NCBI RefSeq assembly: GCF_000019905.1
Contig: NC_010556.1
Span: 274,001-338,000 of the forward strand
Origin: Exiguobacterium artemiae 255-15
Lineage (GTDB): Bacteria; Bacillota; Bacilli; Exiguobacteriales; Exiguobacteriaceae
Direction of reading: 5' to 3'
Length of the DNA: 64,000 nt
A program made the translations under genes and the position numbers. Below the pieces are notes generated by a model that was not told the origin of the DNA, searched no databases, and saw only the letters and a list, made by a program, of their open reading frames with translations. Shown piece by piece: positions 51,553 through 60,296 of the stretch; the first letter of the stretch is position 1, and each line of letters starts with the position of its first letter.

Positions 51553-51600
51553 TGAAGTGTTAACTTCATTTTGACTAGGATGGTACCTACTTCATGAAGT
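51553..51600 (+). promoter_or_regulatory. two palindromes sharing TGAAGT half-sites upstream of brxA
   Basis: TGAAGT-GTTA-ACTTCA (51553-51568) and ACTTCATGAAGT (51589-51600) use the same half-site in opposite arrangement, 20 bases apart. They lie about 260 bases before brxA. They could be the operator of a BREX regulator, but no regulator gene is in the window. Confidence 0.4.
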
Positions 51601-51861
51601 CGTTCTATTTTTATGTATTCATTATTAATTTACTACTTTTAAAATATATGATATAGCTAAAAGACTACCTTGACCTCCATTGTCTATAATGAAGTAAGAC
51701 TAAAATGAGAAATAAGTAAAAATGGAAGACAAAGGTCAAATTTTGAGGAAATAAAGCGTTATAAAACTTTTTAGCGAAAAACAGAAAAATAAGATTAGTT
51801 ATTATGAAACGGATTTTGTAAAATAATGAGATTTGTAGTCTTGTATGAAAGGATTGGTTAG

Positions 51862-52458
51862 ATGACAATAGAATTAGAATATTCTTCAAGTATGAACGGG
51901 GCGTCGTACTTACTGTTTGAACTGAAACAAGTAGTCAAATTGAAACAAGAAGGTTTTTCTATTGAAGAAATTCGAAGCAAAGTAGTGGATGAAAATTTAT
52001 TTCAGTTTGAAAATAAAGGGAGAATCAAGCGCACATTACCATCAGTGATGAAAAGAGCTCATGTAATTGACTCGGCTCTAGCAATTCTTATGCTAGAGGG
52101 TTCTATTGAAATGAGTAAAGTAATTAATTTGTATGCAATTATGAAGACCGATCTTCTTTTTTTTGAATTTATGGATGAAGTAATTAGTGAAAAGTTACGC
52201 AATGGCGATTATTTGATTGAGAAGAAGGATATCAACCTCTTTTTCGAAGCAAAGTTAGAGCAGAGTGAAAAAATATCGAGTTGGAGCGATATTAATATCG
52301 AAAAGTTAAAGCGAGCGTTTATGCAGGTCCTTTTCGAAAGTGGATTTCTCAAAAGTCGACAAAGCAAAGAACTAGGACACATCATCATCGACGAACAAAT
52401 CAAAGAATACCTTAACCGTATAGGCGATGTTCGATATGTACGAGCGATGGGTGAATGA
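51862..52458 (+). CDS. brxA: BREX protein BrxA (DUF1819)
   Basis: A 198-residue DUF1819 protein, the usual first gene of type 1 BREX. Visible: N-terminal GASYLLFELKQVVKLKQEGFSIEEIRSKVVDENLFQFENKGRIKRTL (family winged-helix region) and C-terminal LGHIIIDEQIKEYLNRIGDVRYVRAM. BrxA binds DNA and is needed for phage restriction in some systems. AAAGGATTGG precedes the ATG. The next gene starts nine bases after its stop. Confidence 0.93.
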   Translation: MTIELEYSSSMNGASYLLFELKQVVKLKQEGFSIEEIRSKVVDENLFQFENKGRIKRTLPSVMKRAHVIDSALAILMLEGSIEMSKVINLYAIMKTDLLFFEFMDEVISEKLRNGDYLIEKKDINLFFEAKLEQSEKISSWSDINIEKLKRAFMQVLFESGFLKSRQSKELGHIIIDEQIKEYLNRIGDVRYVRAMGE

Positions 52459-52467
52459 GGAGAAAGT

Positions 52468-53034
52468 ATGGCGAATTTAAATGCAAGACTAGATAGTATC
52501 ATTCCAAAAATCAAAGAAGAAAAATTTATTGATGGGCGCGGCTTAGGGAATGAAATTAGTTTTTATGTTTTTGATTATGAAGCAAAGGATGAACTTATTG
52601 TTAGAGATTATGTAAAACACATAAAAAAAGAGTTCAATTATGAGGGAACTGATAGAAGTATCATTGAATTCGATTTGTACAAAATGCTTATCGAGATTAC
52701 AAAAGAAAAGCGTATCTTTGATCGCGTCTTTGATATGGAAGAACATCAAGGAAAAGATGCCTTATTTAGAGCTATGACCGCGTTTGCCAAACCGGAAGTA
52801 TTTGTACAGAAAATCAAGGAACAGCTAGACGATCACAATGTTGTATTTCTCACTGGCATCGGGAAAGTGTATCCATTTGTACGTTCGCACAATATTTTAA
52901 ATAACCTTCAAGAAGTATTGGATAAGACACCCGTGGTAATGTTTTTCCCTGGAACATACGATGGTCAATCATTGCAATTATTCAGTAAGTTTAAAGACGA
53001 TAATTATTATAGAGCATTTCGCTTAGTTGATTAA
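52468..53034 (+). CDS. brxB: BREX protein BrxB (DUF1788)
   Basis: A 188-residue DUF1788 protein: RLDSIIPKIKEEKFIDGRGLGNEISFYVFDYEAKDELIVRDYV at the front, VVFLTGIGKVYPFVRSHNILNNLQEVLDKTPVVMFFPGTYDGQSLQLF at the end, as in BrxB. Essential BREX core component of unknown chemistry. GAGGAGAAAG upstream; 49 bases to brxC. Confidence 0.93.
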   Translation: MANLNARLDSIIPKIKEEKFIDGRGLGNEISFYVFDYEAKDELIVRDYVKHIKKEFNYEGTDRSIIEFDLYKMLIEITKEKRIFDRVFDMEEHQGKDALFRAMTAFAKPEVFVQKIKEQLDDHNVVFLTGIGKVYPFVRSHNILNNLQEVLDKTPVVMFFPGTYDGQSLQLFSKFKDDNYYRAFRLVD

Positions 53035-53083
53035 GAAAATACAGTAATTAATTGATTTTTATATAAGACGAGGAGGATTTTAC

Positions 53084-56000
53084 ATGCTACTAAAAGAGAT
53101 GTTCTTAAAGGACATTGAACGTGATATACGTGGCGTTATTAAAGTCGCACAAACGAATGAAAAGGATATTTATCAAGAACTTGATGAATATGTGGTCACT
53201 CAAGAGTTGCACAAACATTTCTCGAAGTTCTACGACAATTACCAAAAAGGAATTAACGGCAAGACAGATAAAATGGGTGTTTGGATTAGTGGATTCTTCG
53301 GATCCGGTAAATCTCACTTTCTTAAAATTCTCGCATACCTATTAGAGAATCAGTCTGTTAAAGGAAAACATCCAATCGATTTCTTTGAAAACAAAGTACA
53401 AGATACATTAGTCTATTCCAACATGAAACGTACTGCTGATGTGGACACAGAAGTAATTTTGTTTAACATCGATTCTAAAAGTTCTTTAGGTAGCAAATCA
53501 AAAGAAGATGCTATTTTGCGCGTTTTTATGAAAGTATTTTACGATCATAGAGGCTACTATGGGGATATTCCAGGGGTCGCTGAAATGGAGAAATACCTGG
53601 ATAAACGAGGTTTTTATGAAACGTTTAAACAAGAATTCTATACGTTAGCAGGTGAGATGTGGGATGAACGTCGTAACAGCTTCTACTTCGATGCAGATTA
53701 TATCATTGGGGCATTAACCAAAGCGACAGATATGTCGGAAGAAACTGCACGTGACTGGTTTAATGAAGGTGTAAACAATTTTGAAATTAGTATTGAAAAA
53801 TTCTCAAGAGACGTAAAAGAGTATATCGATGAAAAAGGACCAAAATTTCATTTGGTATTTTTAGTTGATGAGATTGGTCAATACATAGGAGACAGTCGTG
53901 ATTTAATGCTTAACTTGCAAACACTAACAGAGGATTTAGGGACACATGCGCAAGGAAAAGTGTGGATCATGGTGACATCACAAGAAAGTATTGATTCCAT
54001 CGTAAAAGTTAAAGGTGATGATTTTTCTCGTATTCAAGGACGCTTTGATACAAGACTATCGTTATCTTCGATATCAGTCGATGAAGTTATTAAAAAGCGG
54101 ATTTTGGAGAAGCATAAGCACGTTAATGACAAATTAAAAGTGCTATACCCTGAAAAAAGCGCAATTTTAAAAAACCTCATCAGTTTTACTGGTAGTACAG
54201 CGGACCTTAGAGGATACAATAATGAGCAAGAGTTTGCTGAAGTTTACCCGTTCGTCCCGTACCAATTTAAGTTATTGCAAAATGTATTTGAACAAGTACG
54301 TAAACATGGCTCATCGGGCAAGCATTTATCTGAAGGTGAACGCTCGATGCTTTCTGCTTTTAAAGAAGCAGGACTACGGTATAAAGACGAAGAGGAAGGC
54401 TCTCTAATCCCTTTTTATGCCTTCTACGATACAATCAAAGAATTTTTAAACCCGTCGATATCGAGAGTTATCGAAGGGGCAACAGAGAATTCGGTTTTGA
54501 AAGATGATCGATTTAATCAGGATTTATTGAAAGTATTGTTCATGATTAAATACATTAAAGAATTGCCAGCAAGCATTGATAATATTGCAACACTTATGGT
54601 TGCCCATATTGATGAAGATAAGCTTCAACTTAAAGAAAAAATTAAAGCTTCTTTGAGAAAGCTAATCGGGCAAACCTTGATTCAAAAAAATGGCGATCAT
54701 TATCTCTTTTTAACAGATGATGAACAAGATATTAACCGTGAAATTAAACAAATGAATATTGATGAAGACATTATTAAACGTGAGTTAGCCAACTATATAT
54801 TCCAAGATTTATACGAGGATAAACGATTCACTTATAATAAATTTCACTCCTTTAGTTTTAATCAAAAAATGGACGAAAAAAATTATGGAGCTCAGACATC
54901 TAGTATCGGGTTGCATATCTTATCTCCACTATCAGACAACTATCAAAAGTCAGATCAGGAAATGATGATGATAACTTCAGACAGTAGTGAAATGATAATT
55001 AAATTAGGTGGTAGTGAAGCATACATTGAGGAAATAGAAGAAGCACTTAAAATAGAAGAATTTCGTAAGAAAAAGAACATTACACAGCTTCCAGAAAATA
55101 TTCAAAACATTTTAAACAACAAGCAAGCTGAAGTACGTGAAAGAAGACGAAGAGTACGTGAACTGTTAGATGATGCGATTAAAAACGGGTCTTTCTTTGT
55201 CAATGGAGACAAAATGGATAGTAAAGGCTCTTCCGTAAAAGAAAAAATTAACTTTGCCTTTAAACAATTAATCGATAATGTATATTTCAAATTAGGATAT
55301 ATAAAAGAGCATATAGAGAATGAGCAGCAATTGATCGTTATTTTAGCTTCAATCAATGATCAGCTGTCTCTAGACGATAGCATTGTGACAAAACCAAATG
55401 AATTAGCTAAACGAGAAGTCTATGAATTTATCGATATGCAAAATCAGGCCCAAAAACAAAATTATGTGAAAGCGATATATGAGCGTTTCCAAGATAAACC
55501 CTTTGGATGGAAGCAGCTAGATATTGCTGGGTTGCTTGTAGAGTTATTAAAAGAACAGCGTATTCGTATTCGCTATCATTCAGAGTACTTAGAACCTGAG
55601 GTAGATACAGATAAATTAATAAAAGTCTTAGGAAAAGCAAGCGAATTAGGAAAAGGACTAATCTTTAAACGGGTGAAAGTTGACGGTGCACTCATTCAGA
55701 CAGCTAAACGGGTATGTAGAGAAGTTTTTAATACAACTGATTTAGCAGATGATGAAGATGGTCTTGTCAAAGATATTCGTGTACTCATTGGCAAACAAAT
55801 AGACGAAATTAATTTATATAAAGTACGTTACGAAGGACGGAAATATCCAGGAATGAGTTTGCTTGATAAAGGGCTGGAGTATTTTACTCAATTTGAGCAA
55901 AAGATTGATAACGCTACATTTTTCACCAAATTAACAGAGCTTGAAGAAGAATTGATTGACTGGGAAGAAGATATTTTTTATGTGAAAAGTTTCTTTGACA

Positions 56001-56662
56001 CAAACCAGAAAGAAATTTTTGATCAAGGTTTAGCTGGATTGAATAAGTACGAAGAAAATAAAGCATATTTGACAGACTCAATCGTAACAGTGGCTATGAC
56101 GAGTCTCGAGTCTATTATCCAAAATCCAATTCCTTATCGTAAGATTAAAGAAATTCCAGAATTGATTTACAAATTAGAAAAGCAAATGACGTCTCTTTTA
56201 TCTGAGAAAAAGAATAACGTTCAAGAAAAGCTAAAAGCCGATAATGATGAATTGTCTCTACATGCAAGACAATACGGAGTATCTAACGAAACAACGCAGC
56301 AAATCGAAGAACGTTATACTAGCTTTCAAACTAATTTAGATGCATTTACCGATATTTATAAAGTTGATGCAACTATTGCCCAAAGTACAAGTTTTAAAGA
56401 ACGAAGTATCCTTAGCATTAAACGAGAAATTGCTGAATGGCAACGTAAGAAAGAAGAAGAGCATCAAGGAGGACATGGCGATGAGGTTGTTGATCCACCA
56501 ATTAGCCCACTAGAAATTCGTACAGAAAGTGTAAAAGTAAAAAACTTAGTTGATATAAATACATTAAAGACAGAACAAGATGTAGACAAGTATATTAATG
56601 CCTTATCTCATAAGTTAAAACAAATCATTAAATCAAATAAAGAGATCAAATTTATAGATTAA
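53084..56662 (+). CDS. brxC: BREX ATPase BrxC
   Basis: A 1192-residue P-loop ATPase. Walker A is GFFGSGKSHF (about 70-79) and the likely Walker B/sensor is FHLVFLVDEIGQYIG (about 252-266). The large remainder is helical and coiled-coil-rich, matching the 1200-residue BrxC family (also called PglY-like). It is the ATP-driven core of the complex that blocks phage replication. CGAGGAGG precedes the ATG. Confidence 0.95.
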   Translation: MLLKEMFLKDIERDIRGVIKVAQTNEKDIYQELDEYVVTQELHKHFSKFYDNYQKGINGKTDKMGVWISGFFGSGKSHFLKILAYLLENQSVKGKHPIDFFENKVQDTLVYSNMKRTADVDTEVILFNIDSKSSLGSKSKEDAILRVFMKVFYDHRGYYGDIPGVAEMEKYLDKRGFYETFKQEFYTLAGEMWDERRNSFYFDADYIIGALTKATDMSEETARDWFNEGVNNFEISIEKFSRDVKEYIDEKGPKFHLVFLVDEIGQYIGDSRDLMLNLQTLTEDLGTHAQGKVWIMVTSQESIDSIVKVKGDDFSRIQGRFDTRLSLSSISVDEVIKKRILEKHKHVNDKLKVLYPEKSAILKNLISFTGSTADLRGYNNEQEFAEVYPFVPYQFKLLQNVFEQVRKHGSSGKHLSEGERSMLSAFKEAGLRYKDEEEGSLIPFYAFYDTIKEFLNPSISRVIEGATENSVLKDDRFNQDLLKVLFMIKYIKELPASIDNIATLMVAHIDEDKLQLKEKIKASLRKLIGQTLIQKNGDHYLFLTDDEQDINREIKQMNIDEDIIKRELANYIFQDLYEDKRFTYNKFHSFSFNQKMDEKNYGAQTSSIGLHILSPLSDNYQKSDQEMMMITSDSSEMIIKLGGSEAYIEEIEEALKIEEFRKKKNITQLPENIQNILNNKQAEVRERRRRVRELLDDAIKNGSFFVNGDKMDSKGSSVKEKINFAFKQLIDNVYFKLGYIKEHIENEQQLIVILASINDQLSLDDSIVTKPNELAKREVYEFIDMQNQAQKQNYVKAIYERFQDKPFGWKQLDIAGLLVELLKEQRIRIRYHSEYLEPEVDTDKLIKVLGKASELGKGLIFKRVKVDGALIQTAKRVCREVFNTTDLADDEDGLVKDIRVLIGKQIDEINLYKVRYEGRKYPGMSLLDKGLEYFTQFEQKIDNATFFTKLTELEEELIDWEEDIFYVKSFFDTNQKEIFDQGLAGLNKYEENKAYLTDSIVTVAMTSLESIIQNPIPYRKIKEIPELIYKLEKQMTSLLSEKKNNVQEKLKADNDELSLHARQYGVSNETTQQIEERYTSFQTNLDAFTDIYKVDATIAQSTSFKERSILSIKREIAEWQRKKEEEHQGGHGDEVVDPPISPLEIRTESVKVKNLVDINTLKTEQDVDKYINALSHKLKQIIKSNKEIKFID

Positions 56663-56686
56663 CGCATGGAATTCTAGCAGACATCA

Positions 56687-56714
56687 ACACCGACAAAATT
56701 TAGTTTGTCGGTGT
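56687..56714 (+). other. hairpin between brxC and pglX
   Basis: ACACCGACAAA with TTTGTCGGTGT (11-bp stem, loop of six) 25 bases after the brxC stop. Only a weak T-rich tail follows, so it may be a partial terminator or an mRNA-processing or stability element lowering pglX expression. Confidence 0.55.
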
Positions 56715-56741
56715 CTGTAATTTTCATAAGGAGTGAATGTA

Positions 56742-59700
56742 TTGAATAAATCGGCATTAAAAAAATTTGCAATTGAAGCAAGAAGAGAATTACTTGAAAA
56801 AGTAGAACTTCAAGCTAGAAAACTGGGTATTACTGCGGAGTCAATTCAAAAAGTAAGTGTAGAAAGTTCAGACGCTGTCTTTATCGAAGGTAGACAGCTT
56901 TCAGATACAGAAAGAAAGCAAAGAAACAAACTTATTGCTCGAATCAATGATATAGGCTTTGACCGTGTGATGGGTGAAACAGCATACACATGGTTCAATC
57001 GTTTTGTTGCATTGCGTTATATGGAAGTAAATGAATACCTTCCAACAAAAGTCCGTGTGCTTTCTTCCAATTCAGATAGCGCAGAACCCGACATGATGAA
57101 AGAAGCATTGTCTTTAAATTTAAATTTGGATAAAGACTATGTGTATGACTTAAAACTGAATAATAAAACAGATGAGTTATTTAAATACTTGATCAAAATG
57201 CATTGCAATGACTTGAATCGCTATATGCCATTTATGTTCGAGACGATTGAAGATTATTCTGAAATTCTTTTCCCTGAAGGATTACTTGGAACAGATTCAT
57301 TCATTAGTCAAATGATAAATTTAGAATTTATACCAGAAGAGAATTGGAAACAAACAGAGGTCATTGGGTGGCTGTACCAATACTATATTGCAGAAGAAAA
57401 AGATCGAGTTTTCAAAGCTAAAAATAAGTATAAAGCAGAAGAAATCCCTTTTGCGACACAACTGTTTACACCCGATTGGATTGTTCAATATATGGTGCAA
57501 AATTCACTCGGACGTTATTGGACAGAAGCTCATCCTGAACATAACTACTTAATAGCGAATTGGGAGTTTTTCTTGAAACATGAACAAGAAGATTTCCAAG
57601 AAAAAATTGCTCCGTATGTAAATAAAGAATTAAACGTAGAAGAAATTAAATGTTTCGATCCAGCAATGGGCAGTGGGCATATTCTGTTGTACATGTTTGA
57701 TGTGTTATATGAGATTTATAGTAAGTGCGGTTACACAGAACGAGAAATCCCAAGACTAATCCTTGAAAACAATTTGTATGGGTTAGATATTGATGATCGT
57801 GCTTATCAATTAGCAAGTTTTTCAATGGTTATGAAAGCATTACAATACAATAGACGCTTCCTAAGAAGTATTGAAAAAGAAGGACTTATATTAAACTTAG
57901 CAGCTATACAGGAAACGAATAGCTGGAGTGACGATGTCATTTCTTATGTGGCTGGAGACGATAAAGAGACGAGGATTTCCTCAACTAAAGCATTTTTTGA
58001 AGAATATAAAAATGCCAAAACCTTTGGTTCGCTTATTCAAGCGAAAGAAACTGATTTGACGTATTTAGAAAAGAGACTACAAGAAATCAAAGAAAATCCG
58101 ATAGCAGATATCTTTGAGACTAAAAAGCGTGATCAAGTAATAACTGCACTACCACTTCTGATTAAGCAAACGAAAATTATGAGTAAACAATACGATATCG
58201 TTGTTATGAATCCACCATATATGGGGTCAGGTAGTATGAACAAAGAATTATCAGACTTTCTTATAAAAAACTATCCTGATTCAAAAGCAGATTTATTTGC
58301 TGCTTTTATGGAAGTAGATCATTACTTAAAACAGAATGCGTTTTATGCTGCGATTAATCAACAATCTTGGATGTTTTTGTCCAGCTACGAGAAACTACGA
58401 GAAAAAGTCATTAAAAGAAAATCCATCGACACAATGTTACATTTAGGACCAAGAGCATTTGAGGAAATCGGTGGAGAAGTTGTTCAATCGACAGCATTTG
58501 TACTAAGAAATACTGAAATACGAGATTATAAAGGTACGTATTTAAGATTAATTGGAAATAGAGCAGCGGATGAGAAAAGAGACAAAGTGATTGGAGCTGT
58601 TCAAAATTCTTCTATAGCATATCGCTATTCTTTCAGCCAAGAGAACTTTAGAAAAATCCCGGGAAGTCCCATTGCATATTGGGTGGGAAATAAAATAGCG
58701 GAAAGTTTTGTTCAAAATACTTTGCTTGGAGAAATAGCTAATCCGAGAATAGGTCTGGTTACGGGTGATACAGGTAGATTTCTTAGGATGTGGTTTGAAG
58801 TTGCGGATGAGAAAATAAATTTTGGAGCAAGTAGCTCATTAGATGCAAAAAAATCAAAAAGAAAATGGTTTCCGTATCAAAAGGGCGGAACGTATAGAAA
58901 ATGGTATGGTAACAATGAATATATTGTTAATTGGGAGAATGATGGGCATGAAATAATACACGATAACTCTGTTAATGGAAGAGTGAAGTCGCATAATTAT
59001 AATGGTATGTATGCTTTCAATGAAGCAATTACTTGGACAAAGATTACCTCAGGAGCACCTGCATTTAGATTTGTACCGTTTGGATATCTTTTTGATGATG
59101 CCGGACCTTTATGTTCGGTAAATAATAAGTTAAACTTTTTTCCTATATTGGCATTGTTAAATTCGGTAGTTGGAGAATTTTATCTTTCTTTAACAAATCA
59201 AACAATGAATATACTCCCAGGGAGTATAATAAAGACTCCTTTTTATAAAGAAGTAATGGAGAAGCACAATATTATTGAAAAATTAGTTACAAATAGCATA
59301 GCTATTTCCAAACGAAATTGGGACTGTTATGAAACTTCCTGGGATTATAAAAAACATCCGTTGATAGAATATGATACTAAATCATTTAGATTATCATTTG
59401 AGCAGTGGGAGCGGATTGCAGAAACTGAATTTAATCAATTAAAGTTAAATGAAGAAGAAATTGATTATATCTTCATTGAAATTTATGGCTTAGAAGACGA
59501 GCTTACATCTAAAATAGAGGATAATGATATAACCATTCATAAAGCAGATTTAGGAAGAGACACTAAAAGCTTCATATCCTATGCAATTGGGTGTTCTTTT
59601 GGTCGCTATTCACTAGATAAAGATAGTTTAATCTATGCTGGTGGAGAGTTTAATATGTCTCAATACAAGATATTCCCAGCAGATGAAGACAATATTATTC

Positions 59701-60266
59701 CCATTCTATCCGGTACTTATTTCGAAGATGATATCGTTACAAAATTTGTCGACTTTGTTCGAATAACGTTTAGTGAAGAGACACTTGAAGAAAATCTAGA
59801 CTTTATTGCAGTGGCAATCGGTCGAAAGAAAAATGAAACAGCAAGAGAGGCTTTGCGTCGCTACTTCCTAAATGATTTTTATAAAGATCATGTGCAAGTA
59901 TATAAGAAACGACCAATTTACTGGTTATTCACATCAGGTAAGGAAAAGGCATTCAACTGCTTAATCTATATGCACCGCTATGATAAAACGACGCTTTCTC
60001 GCATGCGAACGGACTATTTACACGAAGTTCAAATTCGCTTAGATGCGGAAAAGAAAGACTTGCTTAATGTTATTGAAGGAGATTTGACTACGAAGGAAAT
60101 TAGTAGTGCTAAGAAAGCACTTAAGTCGCTCGACAAAAAAATAGATGAACTGAAAGCTTACGACGAGTTACTTCATCACATGGCAGATATGCAAATTGAA
60201 ATTGACCTAGATGATGGTGTGAAAGTGAACTATGAAAAATTTAAGGGTTTAGTGGCAAAGATATAG
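56742..60266 (+). CDS. pglX: BREX adenine methyltransferase PglX (BrxX)
   Basis: A 1174-residue N6-adenine methyltransferase that marks host DNA. SAM motif I is FDPAMGSGHIL (about 305-315) and catalytic motif IV is NPPYMGSG (490-497). The N-terminus NKSALKKFAIEARRELLEKVELQARKLGI is highly typical. I take TTG 56742 as the start because AAGGAG is eight bases upstream; a GTG at 56733 overlaps that site. The C-terminal half should hold target recognition. No frameshift or repeat tract suggesting phase variation is seen. Confidence 0.95.
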   Translation: MNKSALKKFAIEARRELLEKVELQARKLGITAESIQKVSVESSDAVFIEGRQLSDTERKQRNKLIARINDIGFDRVMGETAYTWFNRFVALRYMEVNEYLPTKVRVLSSNSDSAEPDMMKEALSLNLNLDKDYVYDLKLNNKTDELFKYLIKMHCNDLNRYMPFMFETIEDYSEILFPEGLLGTDSFISQMINLEFIPEENWKQTEVIGWLYQYYIAEEKDRVFKAKNKYKAEEIPFATQLFTPDWIVQYMVQNSLGRYWTEAHPEHNYLIANWEFFLKHEQEDFQEKIAPYVNKELNVEEIKCFDPAMGSGHILLYMFDVLYEIYSKCGYTEREIPRLILENNLYGLDIDDRAYQLASFSMVMKALQYNRRFLRSIEKEGLILNLAAIQETNSWSDDVISYVAGDDKETRISSTKAFFEEYKNAKTFGSLIQAKETDLTYLEKRLQEIKENPIADIFETKKRDQVITALPLLIKQTKIMSKQYDIVVMNPPYMGSGSMNKELSDFLIKNYPDSKADLFAAFMEVDHYLKQNAFYAAINQQSWMFLSSYEKLREKVIKRKSIDTMLHLGPRAFEEIGGEVVQSTAFVLRNTEIRDYKGTYLRLIGNRAADEKRDKVIGAVQNSSIAYRYSFSQENFRKIPGSPIAYWVGNKIAESFVQNTLLGEIANPRIGLVTGDTGRFLRMWFEVADEKINFGASSSLDAKKSKRKWFPYQKGGTYRKWYGNNEYIVNWENDGHEIIHDNSVNGRVKSHNYNGMYAFNEAITWTKITSGAPAFRFVPFGYLFDDAGPLCSVNNKLNFFPILALLNSVVGEFYLSLTNQTMNILPGSIIKTPFYKEVMEKHNIIEKLVTNSIAISKRNWDCYETSWDYKKHPLIEYDTKSFRLSFEQWERIAETEFNQLKLNEEEIDYIFIEIYGLEDELTSKIEDNDITIHKADLGRDTKSFISYAIGCSFGRYSLDKDSLIYAGGEFNMSQYKIFPADEDNIIPILSGTYFEDDIVTKFVDFVRITFSEETLEENLDFIAVAIGRKKNETAREALRRYFLNDFYKDHVQVYKKRPIYWLFTSGKEKAFNCLIYMHRYDKTTLSRMRTDYLHEVQIRLDAEKKDLLNVIEGDLTTKEISSAKKALKSLDKKIDELKAYDELLHHMADMQIEIDLDDGVKVNYEKFKGLVAKI

Positions 60267-60296
60267 TCTGAAGTAATTAAAAGGCAGGTAAATGCT

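Noticed and set aside
51665-51889. 74-codon minus-strand frame in the AT-rich gap before brxA
   Set aside because: The Phe/Leu-rich product is what random AT-rich DNA gives; there is no ribosome site and it overlaps the brxA start.
56742-60266. phase-variable homopolymer tract in pglX
   Set aside because: Poly-A stretches are short and normal for AT-rich coding DNA; no long G/C tract or tandem repeat is present.
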